From JAVBKU01 sp031553875 (GTDB lineage: Bacteria > Bacteroidota > Bacteroidia > Bacteroidales > Rikenellaceae), in contig JAVBKU010000002.1 in assembly GCA_031553875.1 (NCBI GenBank), positions 1-46,527 of the forward strand: 46,527 bases of DNA. Reading direction: 5' to 3'. Below, piece by piece: positions 9,066 to 16,591 of the stretch (positions are counted from its first letter, which is position 1; every line of letters starts with the position of its first letter). The notes under the pieces were generated by a model that saw nothing but the letters and a program-made list of their open reading frames with translations, searched no databases and was not told where the DNA came from. A program made the position numbers and the translations under genes.

Positions 9066-10586
9066 CTAATGTTTGAAGTGGCGCAGGCCGGTGAACACCA
9101 TGCTCATGCCGTTAGAGTCGCAGTAGTCGATGGTATCCTGGTCCCTCACCGAGCCACCGGGCTGGATGATGGCGGTGATACCTGCCTTGAAAGCTATCTC
9201 TGCGCAGTCGGCAAAGGGAAAGAAAGCGTCCGAAGCCATCACGGCGCCCTTTAAGTCTATGTTGAAGCTACCCGCCTTCTCGATGGCGTGGCGCAAGGCG
9301 TCGACCCTGGACGTCTGGCCCACGCCGCTGGAGAGCAGGCGGCCGTCCTTGGCAAGCACGATGGCGTTGCTCTTTGACTGCTTAACCACCTTGTTGGCGA
9401 ACACCATATCGGCCTTCTCGCGGGGGGTGGGCTCTTTTTTGGTCACGGTGCGCATTTCTGAGTCCTGTCCGCCGACTTTCATGTCGCGGTCCTGCACGGC
9501 GACGCCGTTAAGCAGGGAGCGGAACTGCTTATTTCCGCGGGTAGTATCTTTCAGTCGCAGGATTATCCTGTTCTTCTTCGACATCAGCGTTTCCAGCGCC
9601 GCGGGAGCGTAAGAGGGAGCGAGTATCACCTCGAAAAAGAGCTTGTTGACCTCTTCGGCGGTCTTCGCGTCCACCTCGCGGTTGCATATCAGCACACCAC
9701 CGAAAGCCGACACGGGGTCGGAGGCGAGGGCGTCTTCCCATGCGGCGGCAAGGGTGCCGCGCGAAGCAATACCACAGGCGTTGTTGTGCTTGAGGATGGC
9801 GAACGTGGGCTCAGTGAACTCCTCGATCAGGTTGATCGCGGCGTCGATGTCGAGCATATTGTTGTAGGAGATATCCTTACCGTTGAGCTTTTCGAACATA
9901 CGGTCGATATCGCCGTAGAAAGAGGCCTCCTGGTGGGGGTTCTCGCCGTAGCGCAGTACGGTGCCGCCCTGGCTGCTGCCCTTGAACGAGGGGATGTTCT
10001 CCCCGCGGTTGAAGTAGTTGAATATCGCGCTGTCGTAATGCGAGCTCACGTCGAAAGCGTAGGCCGCGAAACGCCTCCTCTGCTGCGGAGTGGTCGCGCA
10101 AGACTGCTCTTTGATTATCTGCAGGAACTCGCCGTACTGGGCCACCGAGGGAACGATCACCACGTCGGCGTGGTTCTTCGCGGCGGCACGAATGAGGGAT
10201 ATGCCGCCTATGTCGATCTTCTCGATCACGGCCTTGTCCTCGGCACCCGAGGCCACGGTCTGTTCGAAGGGATAGAGGTCGACGATCACCAGGTCGATCT
10301 CGGGAATTTCATATTTTCCAAGCTGCTCGCCGTCGAGGGCGTTGTCCCTGCGGGAAAGGATTCCGCCGAACACCTTGGGGTGCAGGGTCTTCACCCTGCC
10401 GCCGAGGATCGAGGGGTAGCCCGTGAGGCTCTCCACCGATACGGCCTTCACGCCGAGGCCCTCTATGAATTCCATTGTGCCACCGGTGGAGTAGATTGTC
10501 ACACCGTTCTTGTCCAGTTCCCTTACTATCTCATCCAACCCGTCTTTGTAGTACACGGAAATGAGCGCGCTCTTGATCTTTTTCAC
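9066..10586 (-). CDS. purH: Bifunctional AICAR formyltransferase / IMP cyclohydrolase
   Basis: Catalyses the last two steps of de novo purine synthesis: AICAR plus 10-formyl-THF to FAICAR, then cyclisation to IMP. The N-terminal MGS-like IMP cyclohydrolase domain (about 1-130) has YSTGGTMEFIEGLG and the GGRVKTLHPKVFGGIL motif. The C-terminal AICARFT domain includes RYGENPHQEASFY, KHNNACGIA and the terminal GGSVRDQDTI. At 506 residues both domains are complete. It is the first gene of the minus-strand cluster leading into mreB. A TAnnTTTG-type -7 box lies about 53 bp upstream. Confidence 0.97.
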   Translation of the reverse strand: MKKIKSALISVYYKDGLDEIVRELDKNGVTIYSTGGTMEFIEGLGVKAVSVESLTGYPSILGGRVKTLHPKVFGGILSRRDNALDGEQLGKYEIPEIDLVIVDLYPFEQTVASGAEDKAVIEKIDIGGISLIRAAAKNHADVVIVPSVAQYGEFLQIIKEQSCATTPQQRRRFAAYAFDVSSHYDSAIFNYFNRGENIPSFKGSSQGGTVLRYGENPHQEASFYGDIDRMFEKLNGKDISYNNMLDIDAAINLIEEFTEPTFAILKHNNACGIASRGTLAAAWEDALASDPVSAFGGVLICNREVDAKTAEEVNKLFFEVILAPSYAPAALETLMSKKNRIILRLKDTTRGNKQFRSLLNGVAVQDRDMKVGGQDSEMRTVTKKEPTPREKADMVFANKVVKQSKSNAIVLAKDGRLLSSGVGQTSRVDALRHAIEKAGSFNIDLKGAVMASDAFFPFADCAEIAFKAGITAIIQPGGSVRDQDTIDYCDSNGMSMVFTGLRHFKH

Positions 10587-10638
10587 GTTATTATGCCTTG
10601 TTTATCTGATTGTTATATTGTGTATACCACTGAATTTA

Positions 10639-10646
10639 CAAAGATA
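10639..10646 (-). promoter_or_regulatory. Putative -7 box of the purH promoter
   Basis: On the minus strand TATCTTTG matches the Bacteroidetes TAnnTTTG element, 53 bp before the purH start. The expected -33 region is a T-rich run rather than TTTG, so only the -7 box is well supported. Confidence 0.45.
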
Positions 10647-10810
10647 GTCAAAAGTGTTTAAAAAAACCTACCCTGCCGTCATAAAAATGCACTTCAAAAA
10701 CATCAAAAAAGGCCCTTTCGGCGAATGTTTTTCCCTGAGGCCCGGGATCTCCTGTTTCCGGATAAGGACAGCATTGCATGAATCCGGCGCAAAACACTCC
10801 GGCGCACGGC

Positions 10811-10851
10811 AAAAAACAAGGCAGGCGGGATGATTACTCATCCCGCCTGCC
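10811..10851 (-). terminator. Rho-independent terminator of the tRNA-His gene
   Basis: A perfect 14-bp stem GGCAGGCGGGATGA/TCATCCCGCCTGCC with a 4-nt loop (10820-10851) is followed on the minus strand by TTGTTTTTT. It starts 10 bp after the tRNA 3' end, so it belongs to the tRNA transcript. Confidence 0.9.
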
Positions 10852-10860
10852 TGCTAATTA

Positions 10861-10937
10861 TGGGGTGGAGAACGGGGCTCGAACCCGCGACCTTCGGAAC
10901 CACAATCCGACGCTCTAACCGACTGAGCTACCCCCAC
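10861..10937 (-). tRNA. tRNA-His (anticodon GTG)
   Basis: On the minus strand the sequence folds as a full cloverleaf: acceptor GTGGGGG/TCTCCAC, D arm GCTC...GAGC, anticodon arm TCGGA-TTGTGGT-TCCGA with anticodon GTG, T arm GCGGG-TTCGAGC-CCCGT. The CCA end is genome-encoded. The discriminator is C, and the preceding base (10938 on the plus strand) supplies the G-1 characteristic of histidine tRNAs. A terminator follows directly. Confidence 0.97.
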
Positions 10938-11034
10938 CATGTAGCCGCCCTATCTCTAAAGCGGCGTGCAAATTTAATACACTTTTTCTTTTTAACAAAA
11001 TTTGGGTTTAAAAATAGAAGGGCAGTAATGTTTG

Positions 11035-11085
11035 TATTCGGGGCTTGCATATCAAGCCTCCAGCCCGTAGCCAACGAAGGAATAA
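11035..11085 (+). repeat. R3 repeat fragment
   Basis: Contains GGGGCTTGC-atat-CAAGCC followed by CCAGCCCGTAGCCAACGAAGG. This is the reverse of part of the R3 family seen at 27025-27110, 38790-38830 and 40293-40440 (paired GGCTTGC/GCAAGCC plus the GGCT(C/G/A)CGG arm). Partial copy in the tRNA-His to mdh gap. Confidence 0.5.
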
Positions 11086-11098
11086 CATAAAATCTTTA

Positions 11099-11285
11099 AA
11101 GCGCCTGAGGCGCTTGCCCTCCGCCAATTGCGCGATATTCACGCCCGGACAGGGGTCGAGGGAATCCGTATAAAAACGACGCTATGTTTAACGACCGTTA
11201 GACAGGCTGCAGGCCTGACTAAAAAGGAGGAGTTCGACGTTTTAGGATGGACGAAGACTCCTGTCAGTGAATATCGGCAGGCCGG
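11099..11285 (+). repeat. R2-alpha module, copy A
   Basis: Single alpha module: terminal hairpin AAGCGCCT-g-AGGCGCTT (11099-11115), linker CCCTCCGCCAATTG, boundary arm GATATTCAC (11134-11142), GAGGGAATCCGT, AAAACGACG, inner hairpin TTAG-a-CAGGC/GCCTG-a-CTAA (11198-11222), AAAGGAGGAGTTC, CGACGTTTTAGGATGGACGAAGAC, and boundary arm GTGAATATC (11267-11275). Five modules in the window keep these linkers while the stems change together. No ORF of coding character is inside. About 80 bp downstream a CCTTTTGTG-tg-CACAAAAGG hairpin (11369-11388) corresponds to H1 of the composite copies. Confidence 0.85.
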
Positions 11286-11445
11286 CGCCACAGACGCTTT
11301 AAGGGTTGGGAATAGAATCACGATCAGATCTTATATCACACCAACTATATCCGTGTGCCGGCAGGCACCCTTTTGTGTGCACAAAAGGTACGAAGGGGAA
11401 TCTTATTATAAGACTTTGCAGTAGTTTTTGTTTCGCCTTCGGCGC

Positions 11446-11589
11446 CCTACTTTTGCCATTGCCGCAAAAGTAGGCAAAAGGTCTAGCCGCGTCTTCTGCC
11501 GGGGTCTCTTCCGGGAGCTTCCCTCGTTACACGATAACTGAGGGTGATCTCCCTCACGAGACCTGTTTCCGACAGAAGCCCGAAGCGGC
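11446..11589 (+). repeat. R1 palindromic repeat, copy 2
   Basis: Full-length copy. Its terminal hairpin is CCTACTTTTGC-cattgcc-GCAAAAGTAGG; compared with copy 1, the G-C pair next to the loop is swapped to C-G on both arms, so pairing is kept. The flanks carry TTTCGCCTTCGGCG on the left and GGATTATTTTGCTGTTCC on the right, both recurring at other R1 copies. It lies between the tRNA-His gene and mdh. Confidence 0.9.
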
Positions 11590-11632
11590 GGATTATTTTG
11601 CTGTTCCGGGCGTAAATTTTCTATTTCATCTG

Positions 11633-11816
11633 TCGTTTATCGCGACTCGGCATAGTCCGTAAACGGTCTCTACCCTCGCTGCTCAAAACAGTCAGATGCG
11701 GGGATTGCAGGCGTTTACTGCGCCTTATGATCTTGCCTGCGTGAATATCAACAATTGGCGGAGAGCAAGCATCCACAGGACACTTAGGAAAAGTGCTTGC
11801 ACCGCAAGCCTTCAGC
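11633..11816. repeat. Mosaic of R5, R4 and R2-alpha remnants
   Basis: In order: an R5 segment (11633-11690, core CGACTCGGCATAGTCCGTAA), the R4 linker CAGATGCGGGGATTGCAGGCG with its terminal hairpin AGGCG-...-CGCCT (11693-11725), and an alpha-type boundary GTGAATATC plus CAATTGGCGGAG near 11740-11762. None is complete. Together with the R1 copy these remnants fill the ~940-bp space between tRNA-His and mdh, which has no credible gene. Confidence 0.6.
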
Positions 11817-11817
11817 C

Positions 11818-11854
11818 CAAAAACAACGTTGGCGGCCCCTGTAGGGGCCGCCAA
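11818..11854 (-). terminator. Rho-independent terminator of mdh
   Basis: Stem TTGGCGGCCCCT/AGGGGCCGCCAA with a 2-nt loop (11829-11854), followed on the minus strand by CGTTGTTTTTGGG. It starts 27 bp after the mdh stop codon. Confidence 0.85.
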
Positions 11855-11881
11855 CCGCATTTCAAACAACATTTCCGGCGA

Positions 11882-12823
11882 TTACAGCGCCTTGATCTCC
11901 TTGAGCACGTCGTTGGTCGAACGCACCGCGGCAGCGCTCTTTGCGAAGAGTTCCTTTTCTTCGGCTGTCAGCTTTATCTCGACGATCTTCTCAACGCCGC
12001 CACGACCAATAATGGCCGGCACGCCGATGCATATATCTTTCTGCCCGTACTCGCCCTCGAGCGACACGCACGAAACGATCATCTTCTTCTGGTCCTTCAC
12101 GATAGACTCCACAACATAGGCTGCGGCAGCTCCGGGAGCGTACCATGCCGATGTGCCGAGGAGCTTGGTCAGCGTAGCGCCGCCCACCATAGTGTCGTTA
12201 ACCACCTTTTCGAGCTCGTCCTTGCTCAGGAAATCGCTCACGGGAACACCCTTGTATGTAGCCTTGGACACGAGGGGGATCATGGTAGTGTCGCCGTGGC
12301 CGCCGATCACCATGCCCTCGATCTCGTTAGAGTTGGCGCCGATGGCCTTACTCAGATAACACTTGAAGCGCGAGCTGTCCAGTGCGCCACCCATACCGAA
12401 GAGCTGGTTCTTGGGCAGGCCTGTCGAGCGCAACGCAAGGTAGGTCATGGTATCCATGGGGTTGCTCACCATCACGATGATAGCCCTGGGAGAGTATTTA
12501 AGGATCTGGCTCACAACTTCTTTCACGATACCGGCATTCACACCGATAAGCTCCTCACGGCTCATGCCCGGCTTACGGGGCATCCCCGAGGTCACCACCA
12601 CGACGTCAGAGCCGGCGGTAGCGGCGTAATCGTTGGTCACGCCTGTTAACTTGGTATCAAAATCCATCAGTGTGGCTGTCTGGAATATATCCAGCATCTT
12701 GCCTTCGGCTACTCCCTCCTTGATGTCGAGGAGTACTACTTCGTCGGCGATTTCCCTGGCCGCCAGGACGTTGGCGCAGGTCGCGCCCACATTGCCCGCA
12801 CCTACGACTGTTACTTTACTCAT
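11882..12823 (-). CDS. mdh: Malate dehydrogenase (LDH-like, NAD-dependent)
   Basis: Interconverts malate and oxaloacetate with NAD; in Bacteroidales it serves the reductive (fumarate/succinate) branch as well as the TCA route. The Rossmann motif GAGNVGATCANVL begins at residue 8. The substrate loop has Arg83 (SGMPRKPGMSR), where lactate dehydrogenases have Gln, so malate is the expected substrate. NPMDTMTYLA and the catalytic H176 in GGHGDTT are present. The 313 residues are complete. It is 73 bp downstream of gcvH on the same strand and has a strong terminator. It is ATC-rich for isoleucine, as expected of a highly expressed gene. Confidence 0.96.
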   Translation of the reverse strand: MSKVTVVGAGNVGATCANVLAAREIADEVVLLDIKEGVAEGKMLDIFQTATLMDFDTKLTGVTNDYAATAGSDVVVVTSGMPRKPGMSREELIGVNAGIVKEVVSQILKYSPRAIIVMVSNPMDTMTYLALRSTGLPKNQLFGMGGALDSSRFKCYLSKAIGANSNEIEGMVIGGHGDTTMIPLVSKATYKGVPVSDFLSKDELEKVVNDTMVGGATLTKLLGTSAWYAPGAAAAYVVESIVKDQKKMIVSCVSLEGEYGQKDICIGVPAIIGRGGVEKIVEIKLTAEEKELFAKSAAAVRSTNDVLKEIKAL

Positions 12824-12896
12824 ATGATTCTCTTGTTTTATTTTTCCGGGGTCAGGCCCATCGTTCCGCCCCTTCCGGGCACGGAGCCGGAGCTTC

Positions 12897-13274
12897 CTAC
12901 CCTATGATTTTTTCGTATTCGGCGGCCGACAGCAGGGAGTTGACCTGCGAGGGATCGCTCATCTTTATCTTTATCATCCAGCCTTCGCCGTAGGGATCCT
13001 TGTTTACGTTTTCCGGGGCGTCGTTGAGCGCTGCGTTGAATTCGAGCACCTCGCCGCTCACGGGAATGAAGGCGTCGGATACGGTCTTAACGGCCTCGAT
13101 AGTACCGAACACGTCACCCGCAGAGAGTGTTTCACCTTCGGTTGTCACGTCGACGAACACGATGTCGCCGAGCTGGCTCTGCGCGAAGTCGGTAATTCCG
13201 ATGTAGGCGACGTCGCCCTCGGTGCGGATCCACTCGTGTTCTTCCGAGTATTTGAGATTAGATGGGATGTTCAT
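12897..13274 (-). CDS. gcvH: Glycine cleavage system H protein
   Basis: Small lipoyl-carrier protein that shuttles the aminomethyl group among the P, T and L proteins of the glycine cleavage complex. The lipoylation site is K63 in TIEAVKTVSDAF, and the 125-residue length with NIPSNLKYSEEHEW at the N terminus is typical. The partner genes gcvP and gcvT are not in the window. The gene probably heads a gcvH-mdh transcript: a good promoter lies about 120 bp upstream and no terminator is seen between the two genes. Confidence 0.96.
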   Translation of the reverse strand: MNIPSNLKYSEEHEWIRTEGDVAYIGITDFAQSQLGDIVFVDVTTEGETLSAGDVFGTIEAVKTVSDAFIPVSGEVLEFNAALNDAPENVNKDPYGEGWMIKIKMSDPSQVNSLLSAAEYEKIIG

Positions 13275-13393
13275 GAGTATAGGCTTTTAGAGTATGTGTT
13301 TGAATTTTATAATTAATTATTTATCAGCGTATTGCAATTCGCAGGCCGCACGAATCCGACCCTCCGCCCGCGCCGCCCCAGCGGCGGACGCGC

Positions 13394-13424
13394 CAAAGGT
13401 ATATCTATTTTTAATCAGTTGCAA
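13394..13424 (-). promoter_or_regulatory. Promoter of gcvH (Bacteroidetes type)
   Basis: On the minus strand: TTG (13422-13424), a 20-bp spacer, and TACCTTTG (13394-13401), matching TTTG-N19/20-TAnnTTTG. The predicted transcript would have a leader of about 110 nt. Confidence 0.65.
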
Positions 13425-13502
13425 TTTTATTGTGAATTATTTCACAGGAGGGGCGATTTTGGGATAAAAACCATGTGATTATGTATTATAACGGCGGTTG
13501 TT

Positions 13503-13552
13503 TTCCGGCCCTACGCCCACCCCCGGTGGCGCTATTAGCGCCATGGGCACAA
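13503..13552 (-). repeat. P2 palindromic repeat, copy 1
   Basis: In reverse orientation relative to the other copies: core GTGGCGCTATTAGCGCCATGG flanked by CCGGCCCTACGCCCAC and GGGCACAATAGC. The GGCGC/GCGCC inner stem and outer GGCCC/GGGCC-like arms match 17509-17556 and 32870-32917. Upstream of gcvH and next to an R1 copy. Confidence 0.65.
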
Positions 13553-13612
13553 TAGCTGCGAGACGAGAATGAATGTGGTTTATCAAAAATTTCCTTAACA
13601 GCAAAATAATTC

Positions 13613-13826
13613 GCCGCTTCGGTCTTCTGGCGGGACTAGGTCTCGTGAGGGAGATCACCCTCAGTTATCGTGTAACGAGGGAAGCTCCCGGAAGAGACCC
13701 CGGCAGAAGACGCGGCTAGACCTTTTGCCTACTTTTGCGGCGATGACAACATTTCGAGCAGTGAGAGCAGAGGCCGCTTGCGGACTATGCCGAGTCGCGA
13801 GAAATGAAAGCGAAGCTAAAAGTAGG
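13613..13826 (-). repeat. R1 repeat, copy 3, with R5 segment in its terminal hairpin
   Basis: The main R1 body is intact (13613-13740), but the terminal hairpin loop is expanded. CCTACTTTTGC and its partner AAAAGTAGG (ending 13826) are separated by about 75 bp containing an R5 segment (13757-13815, GACTATGCCGAGTCGCG). The right flank TCGCCGAAGGCGAAACTACCGTAAAATCGTATATTA recurs at copy 8. It lies between maf and gcvH; no gene is present in this ~610-bp interval. Confidence 0.85.
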
Positions 13827-13887
13827 TCGCCGAAGGCGAAACTACCGTAAAATCGTATATTAATTCCTAAATTACATGTGACCCACC

Positions 13888-14487
13888 TTACCCCACAAAC
13901 CTCTCCAACTCCGTATAAAGCCTCTGCACAGGCAGCCCCATCACGTTGTAGAACGACCCCTCGATACGCTCGATAGCCACGAAACCTATCCACTCCTGTA
14001 TACCGTACGACCCGGCCTTGTCGAAAGGCTTGTAGCGGTCGACGTAATACTCTATCTGCTCGGCGGTCAAAGGGCCGAACGTGACTTTCGACTCCACCGA
14101 GAACGAGTGTTTACGCCCCTTGGAGCGCAGGGTCATACCCGTAATAACCGTATGCGTGCGCCCCGAGAGGAAGGCCAGGGTATCCCTCGCCTCCTGCGGG
14201 CACGAGGGCTTGCCGAGGATGCGCCCGTCGAGCACCACCACCGTGTCGGCGGTGATAAGTATGTCGCCCTCGCCCAGCTCCGCGGGATATCCGTCCGACT
14301 TGAGCGACGAGAGGTACTCCGCCACCTCTCCCGCGGGCATCGACGGGTCGTATACCTCCTCCACGCTGAAGGCGGGCGCCACGGTGAAGTCGAGGTCGAG
14401 CCCCCCTAACAGCTCCCTGCGGCGCGGCGAAACGCTGGCGAGTATAAGGTTGTAGGAGATGAGTTTATCTTTGAGAAGTCTGTTCAT
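13888..14487 (-). CDS. maf: Maf-family nucleoside triphosphate pyrophosphatase
   Basis: House-cleaning enzyme that hydrolyses non-canonical or methylated nucleoside triphosphates (dTTP/UTP class or m7GTP class). Family motifs: LASVSPRRRELLGGL (17-31), the catalytic segment ADTVVVLDGRILGKP, SGRTHTVITGM, and the C-terminal GSYGIQEWIGFVAIERIEGSFYNVMGLP. The IQ(E/G)WIG and SFYNVMGLP segments fit the YhdE-like dTTP/UTP subgroup, but the exact substrate is not certain. The 199 residues are complete. It is monocistronic, with an upstream 18-mer shared with the queA promoter region. Confidence 0.93.
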   Translation of the reverse strand: MNRLLKDKLISYNLILASVSPRRRELLGGLDLDFTVAPAFSVEEVYDPSMPAGEVAEYLSSLKSDGYPAELGEGDILITADTVVVLDGRILGKPSCPQEARDTLAFLSGRTHTVITGMTLRSKGRKHSFSVESKVTFGPLTAEQIEYYVDRYKPFDKAGSYGIQEWIGFVAIERIEGSFYNVMGLPVQRLYTELERFVG

Positions 14488-14525
14488 ATGGCGCCACCAA
14501 AGGGATTATACGTTAATTCTTAGCT

Positions 14526-14543
14526 GCGTAAAGGTAAGCAAAA
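14526..14543 (-). promoter_or_regulatory. Putative maf promoter core (18-mer shared with queA)
   Basis: On the minus strand the sequence reads TTTTGCTTACCTTTACGC. TACCTTTA is a one-mismatch TAnnTTTG -7 box. The identical 18 bases occur 43 bp before the queA start, and TACCTTTACG recurs before the esterase gene, suggesting a shared promoter form. No clear -33 element. Confidence 0.45.
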
Positions 14544-14666
14544 GATGGTTTGCGCGCCTTCGTTCAGTACATTTTTTATTTCGGCGTCCGCCTTTCGGGT
14601 ATTTTACAATTATATTTAATATATTTGCCCAATAATAGGAGGCGCCTCGGATAACTGAAAGTAAAC

Positions 14667-14697
14667 TTTCGTTTCCTCTCGGCTTTCACTATATTTG
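14667..14697 (+). promoter_or_regulatory. Promoter of the OmpH-like lipoprotein gene
   Basis: TTTC (14667-14670), a 19-bp spacer and TATATTTG (14690-14697), about 63 bp before the ATG. A second TATATTTG at 14620-14627 may be an alternative upstream promoter. Confidence 0.6.
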
Positions 14698-14759
14698 CTC
14701 TGCGTAAGCCCGCCCCCGGGCATGCACATAACACAGTAAAACAGACTAAACCATCTATA

Positions 14760-15365
14760 ATGAAAAAGACAATCCTTTCGGTCGTGGCTATCGCGGCGAT
14801 CGTTTTTTCGGCATGCAAAAAGAACGACAAAAAGGCCGATGACGCCGTCCAGCAGAGCGAACAGGTCGACCCCACAGGCCTCAACAACCCCATAGCTTTC
14901 TTCAACATCGACTCCCTGGTGGCAAAGTACGACATGTATCTCGACCTCCGCGCCGAGTACGAAACCAAAGCCAAGAAGGTGGAAAAGGAGCTGACATCCA
15001 AGGGCCGCAGCCTCGAAAAGGAAGTGATGGACTACCAGGATAAGATGCAAAAGGGCCTGATGACCCGCAGCCAGGCTATGGCCACGGAGGAGTCGCTGGG
15101 CAAGAAACAGCAGACGTTCGTGCAGCTTCGCGACAAGATGGTGGGCGAAATGGCCGAAGAGGAGCAGGTGCTGCTAAACAAGATACATTACAGCATCGTC
15201 GAATACCTCAAGGAATTCAACGCCGACCTGCGTTACAGCATGATCCTCAGCAACACGGGCGCGGGCCCGATACTCAACGCCAACCCCGCCTTAGACCTCA
15301 CCAAGGAGATCCTCGCGGGCCTCAACAAGAAGTACGCGTCGGAGAAACCCGTTGACAAAAAGTAG
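14760..15365 (+). CDS. Skp/OmpH-family periplasmic chaperone-like lipoprotein
   Basis: A 201-residue exported protein. It has an N-terminal signal with lipobox FSAC (Cys19), followed by a Lys/Asp-rich linker. The OmpH/Skp-like domain (about 45-185) opens with AFFNIDSLVAKYDMYLDL, matching the (V/I)D-x5-YP-x6-D region of the family. A long charged coiled coil follows (about 60-130), then a conserved C-terminal DLRYSMILSNTGAGPILNANPALDLTKEIL. Skp-like chaperones hold unfolded outer-membrane proteins in the periplasm; a lipidated form is common in Bacteroidetes. Start chosen at the ATG that precedes the signal peptide; a promoter lies 63 bp upstream. First gene of the plus-strand run to folP. Confidence 0.88.
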   Translation: MKKTILSVVAIAAIVFSACKKNDKKADDAVQQSEQVDPTGLNNPIAFFNIDSLVAKYDMYLDLRAEYETKAKKVEKELTSKGRSLEKEVMDYQDKMQKGLMTRSQAMATEESLGKKQQTFVQLRDKMVGEMAEEEQVLLNKIHYSIVEYLKEFNADLRYSMILSNTGAGPILNANPALDLTKEILAGLNKKYASEKPVDKK

Positions 15366-15458
15366 GCATTCCCGCACGCAAAACCCCTCGAAGGCCTGTT
15401 AATACGGGCCGGATGGGTATCGGGGTAATTCGGGGTAATATTGTAAAACTCAGAAAAG

Positions 15459-15863
15459 ATGCATAAGGCGCTTCTGTGGATAAAGGTATCTTTCAGGCGG
15501 ATGACCACTCCCGCCTTCCTTGTCATGTTGCTCATCTCTTTCGTGCTGTGGTACGGTACGAAGCTGAGCTACACCTACCGCACGGATATGCGCATCCCCG
15601 TTAAGATCGGCGACACCACCCTCCAGGTCATCTGCACCGTGGAGGGTATCGGCTCGCGCCTGATGGTCCAGAAAGCCATGCCCCGCAGGCATAACGTCGT
15701 TATTTCCCCAGACCACCTAGAATTCCAGCCCGGGCAGACCGGCAGGGGCGAAAAGGTAGTGGCCCCGCTGTCGCTGCAGGCGGCCATTTCGAGCCAGGTG
15801 ATGGACATGAGGATCATATCCGTCAAGTCGAGGGTGGCGCTCGAGCCCGACGACCTGAAATAG
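15459..15863 (+). CDS. Short YbbR-like membrane-anchored protein
   Basis: A 134-residue protein with one N-terminal membrane helix (about 18-32, PAFLVMLLISFVLWYGTK). It is followed by SYTYRTDMRIPVKIGD, the segment that opens YbbR/CdaR-like proteins, and a small beta-rich domain. YbbR-like proteins of Bacteroides are roughly twice as long and also sit immediately upstream of coaE, which supports the call by context. This one has only one domain after the helix; no frameshift is evident and the C terminus ends cleanly, so it looks like a naturally short form. Function is unknown. It precedes coaE by about 100 bp. Confidence 0.65.
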   Translation: MHKALLWIKVSFRRMTTPAFLVMLLISFVLWYGTKLSYTYRTDMRIPVKIGDTTLQVICTVEGIGSRLMVQKAMPRRHNVVISPDHLEFQPGQTGRGEKVVAPLSLQAAISSQVMDMRIISVKSRVALEPDDLK

Positions 15864-15961
15864 CGCGGGCGGACGACGGCGCCGTGTGGGCGAGGCAGAC
15901 GGCGCACTGGCAAGTGGGCGATTAATCGCACCTGTCACTTATAACCAATCTCTTACAAACA

Positions 15962-16546
15962 ATGATCAAGGTAGGCGTAACCGGAGGTATCGGAGCAGGC
16001 AAAAGTACCGTCTGCGGGATATTTTCGGTCCTCGGCATACCCGTATACGACTCCGACCTGCGTGCGCGCAGGCTGATGGAGAACGACCCCTCAGTCATAG
16101 CCGCCATAAAGGAGCTACTTGGCAAGGACGCCTACCCCGGAGGCCGCCCCGACCGCCCATTCATTGCCTCCAAAGTATTCGCCGACAGGGCTCTGCTCGG
16201 CAGACTTAATAATATAGTGCACCCCGCCGTGCACCTTGATTTCGAAGCATGGTGCAGAGAGCAGAGCAGCCCCTACGTCATACAGGAGGCCGCCGTGCTT
16301 TTCGAGTCGGGAGCCCCGGAACACCTCGACAAGATCGTAGTGGTGACCGCCCCCGAGGAGCTGCGCATAGAGCGCGCCATGCGCCGCGACGGCGTGGGCA
16401 GGGAACAGGTCGTTAGCCGCATGGCCGCCCAGATGAGCCAACAGGACATGGCCTCGCGGGCCGACTATATAATAGACGCCGGCGACGAGGCCTTGATAAC
16501 CCCGCAGGTGCTTACTCTGCATGAAACGCTACTGGACCTGGAGTAA
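15962..16546 (+). CDS. coaE: Dephospho-CoA kinase
   Basis: Last step of coenzyme A synthesis: phosphorylates the 3'-hydroxyl of dephospho-CoA. P-loop GGIGAGKS at residues 8-15, then FSVLGIPVYDSD with the catalytic Asp, HPAVH, the VIQEAAVLFESG segment, VVTAPEELRIERAMRRDG and a C-terminal ADYIIDAGDE. The 194 residues are complete. Follows the YbbR-like gene and is followed 45 bp later by folP. Confidence 0.95.
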   Translation: MIKVGVTGGIGAGKSTVCGIFSVLGIPVYDSDLRARRLMENDPSVIAAIKELLGKDAYPGGRPDRPFIASKVFADRALLGRLNNIVHPAVHLDFEAWCREQSSPYVIQEAAVLFESGAPEHLDKIVVVTAPEELRIERAMRRDGVGREQVVSRMAAQMSQQDMASRADYIIDAGDEALITPQVLTLHETLLDLE

Positions 16547-16591
16547 AATCGAAATAATCTGATATACTAAGAAATATTTCTCCCACAAACC

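Noticed and set aside
10830..11090. 86-codon ORF over the tRNA-His
   Set aside because: It runs through the tRNA and its terminator; no coding character.
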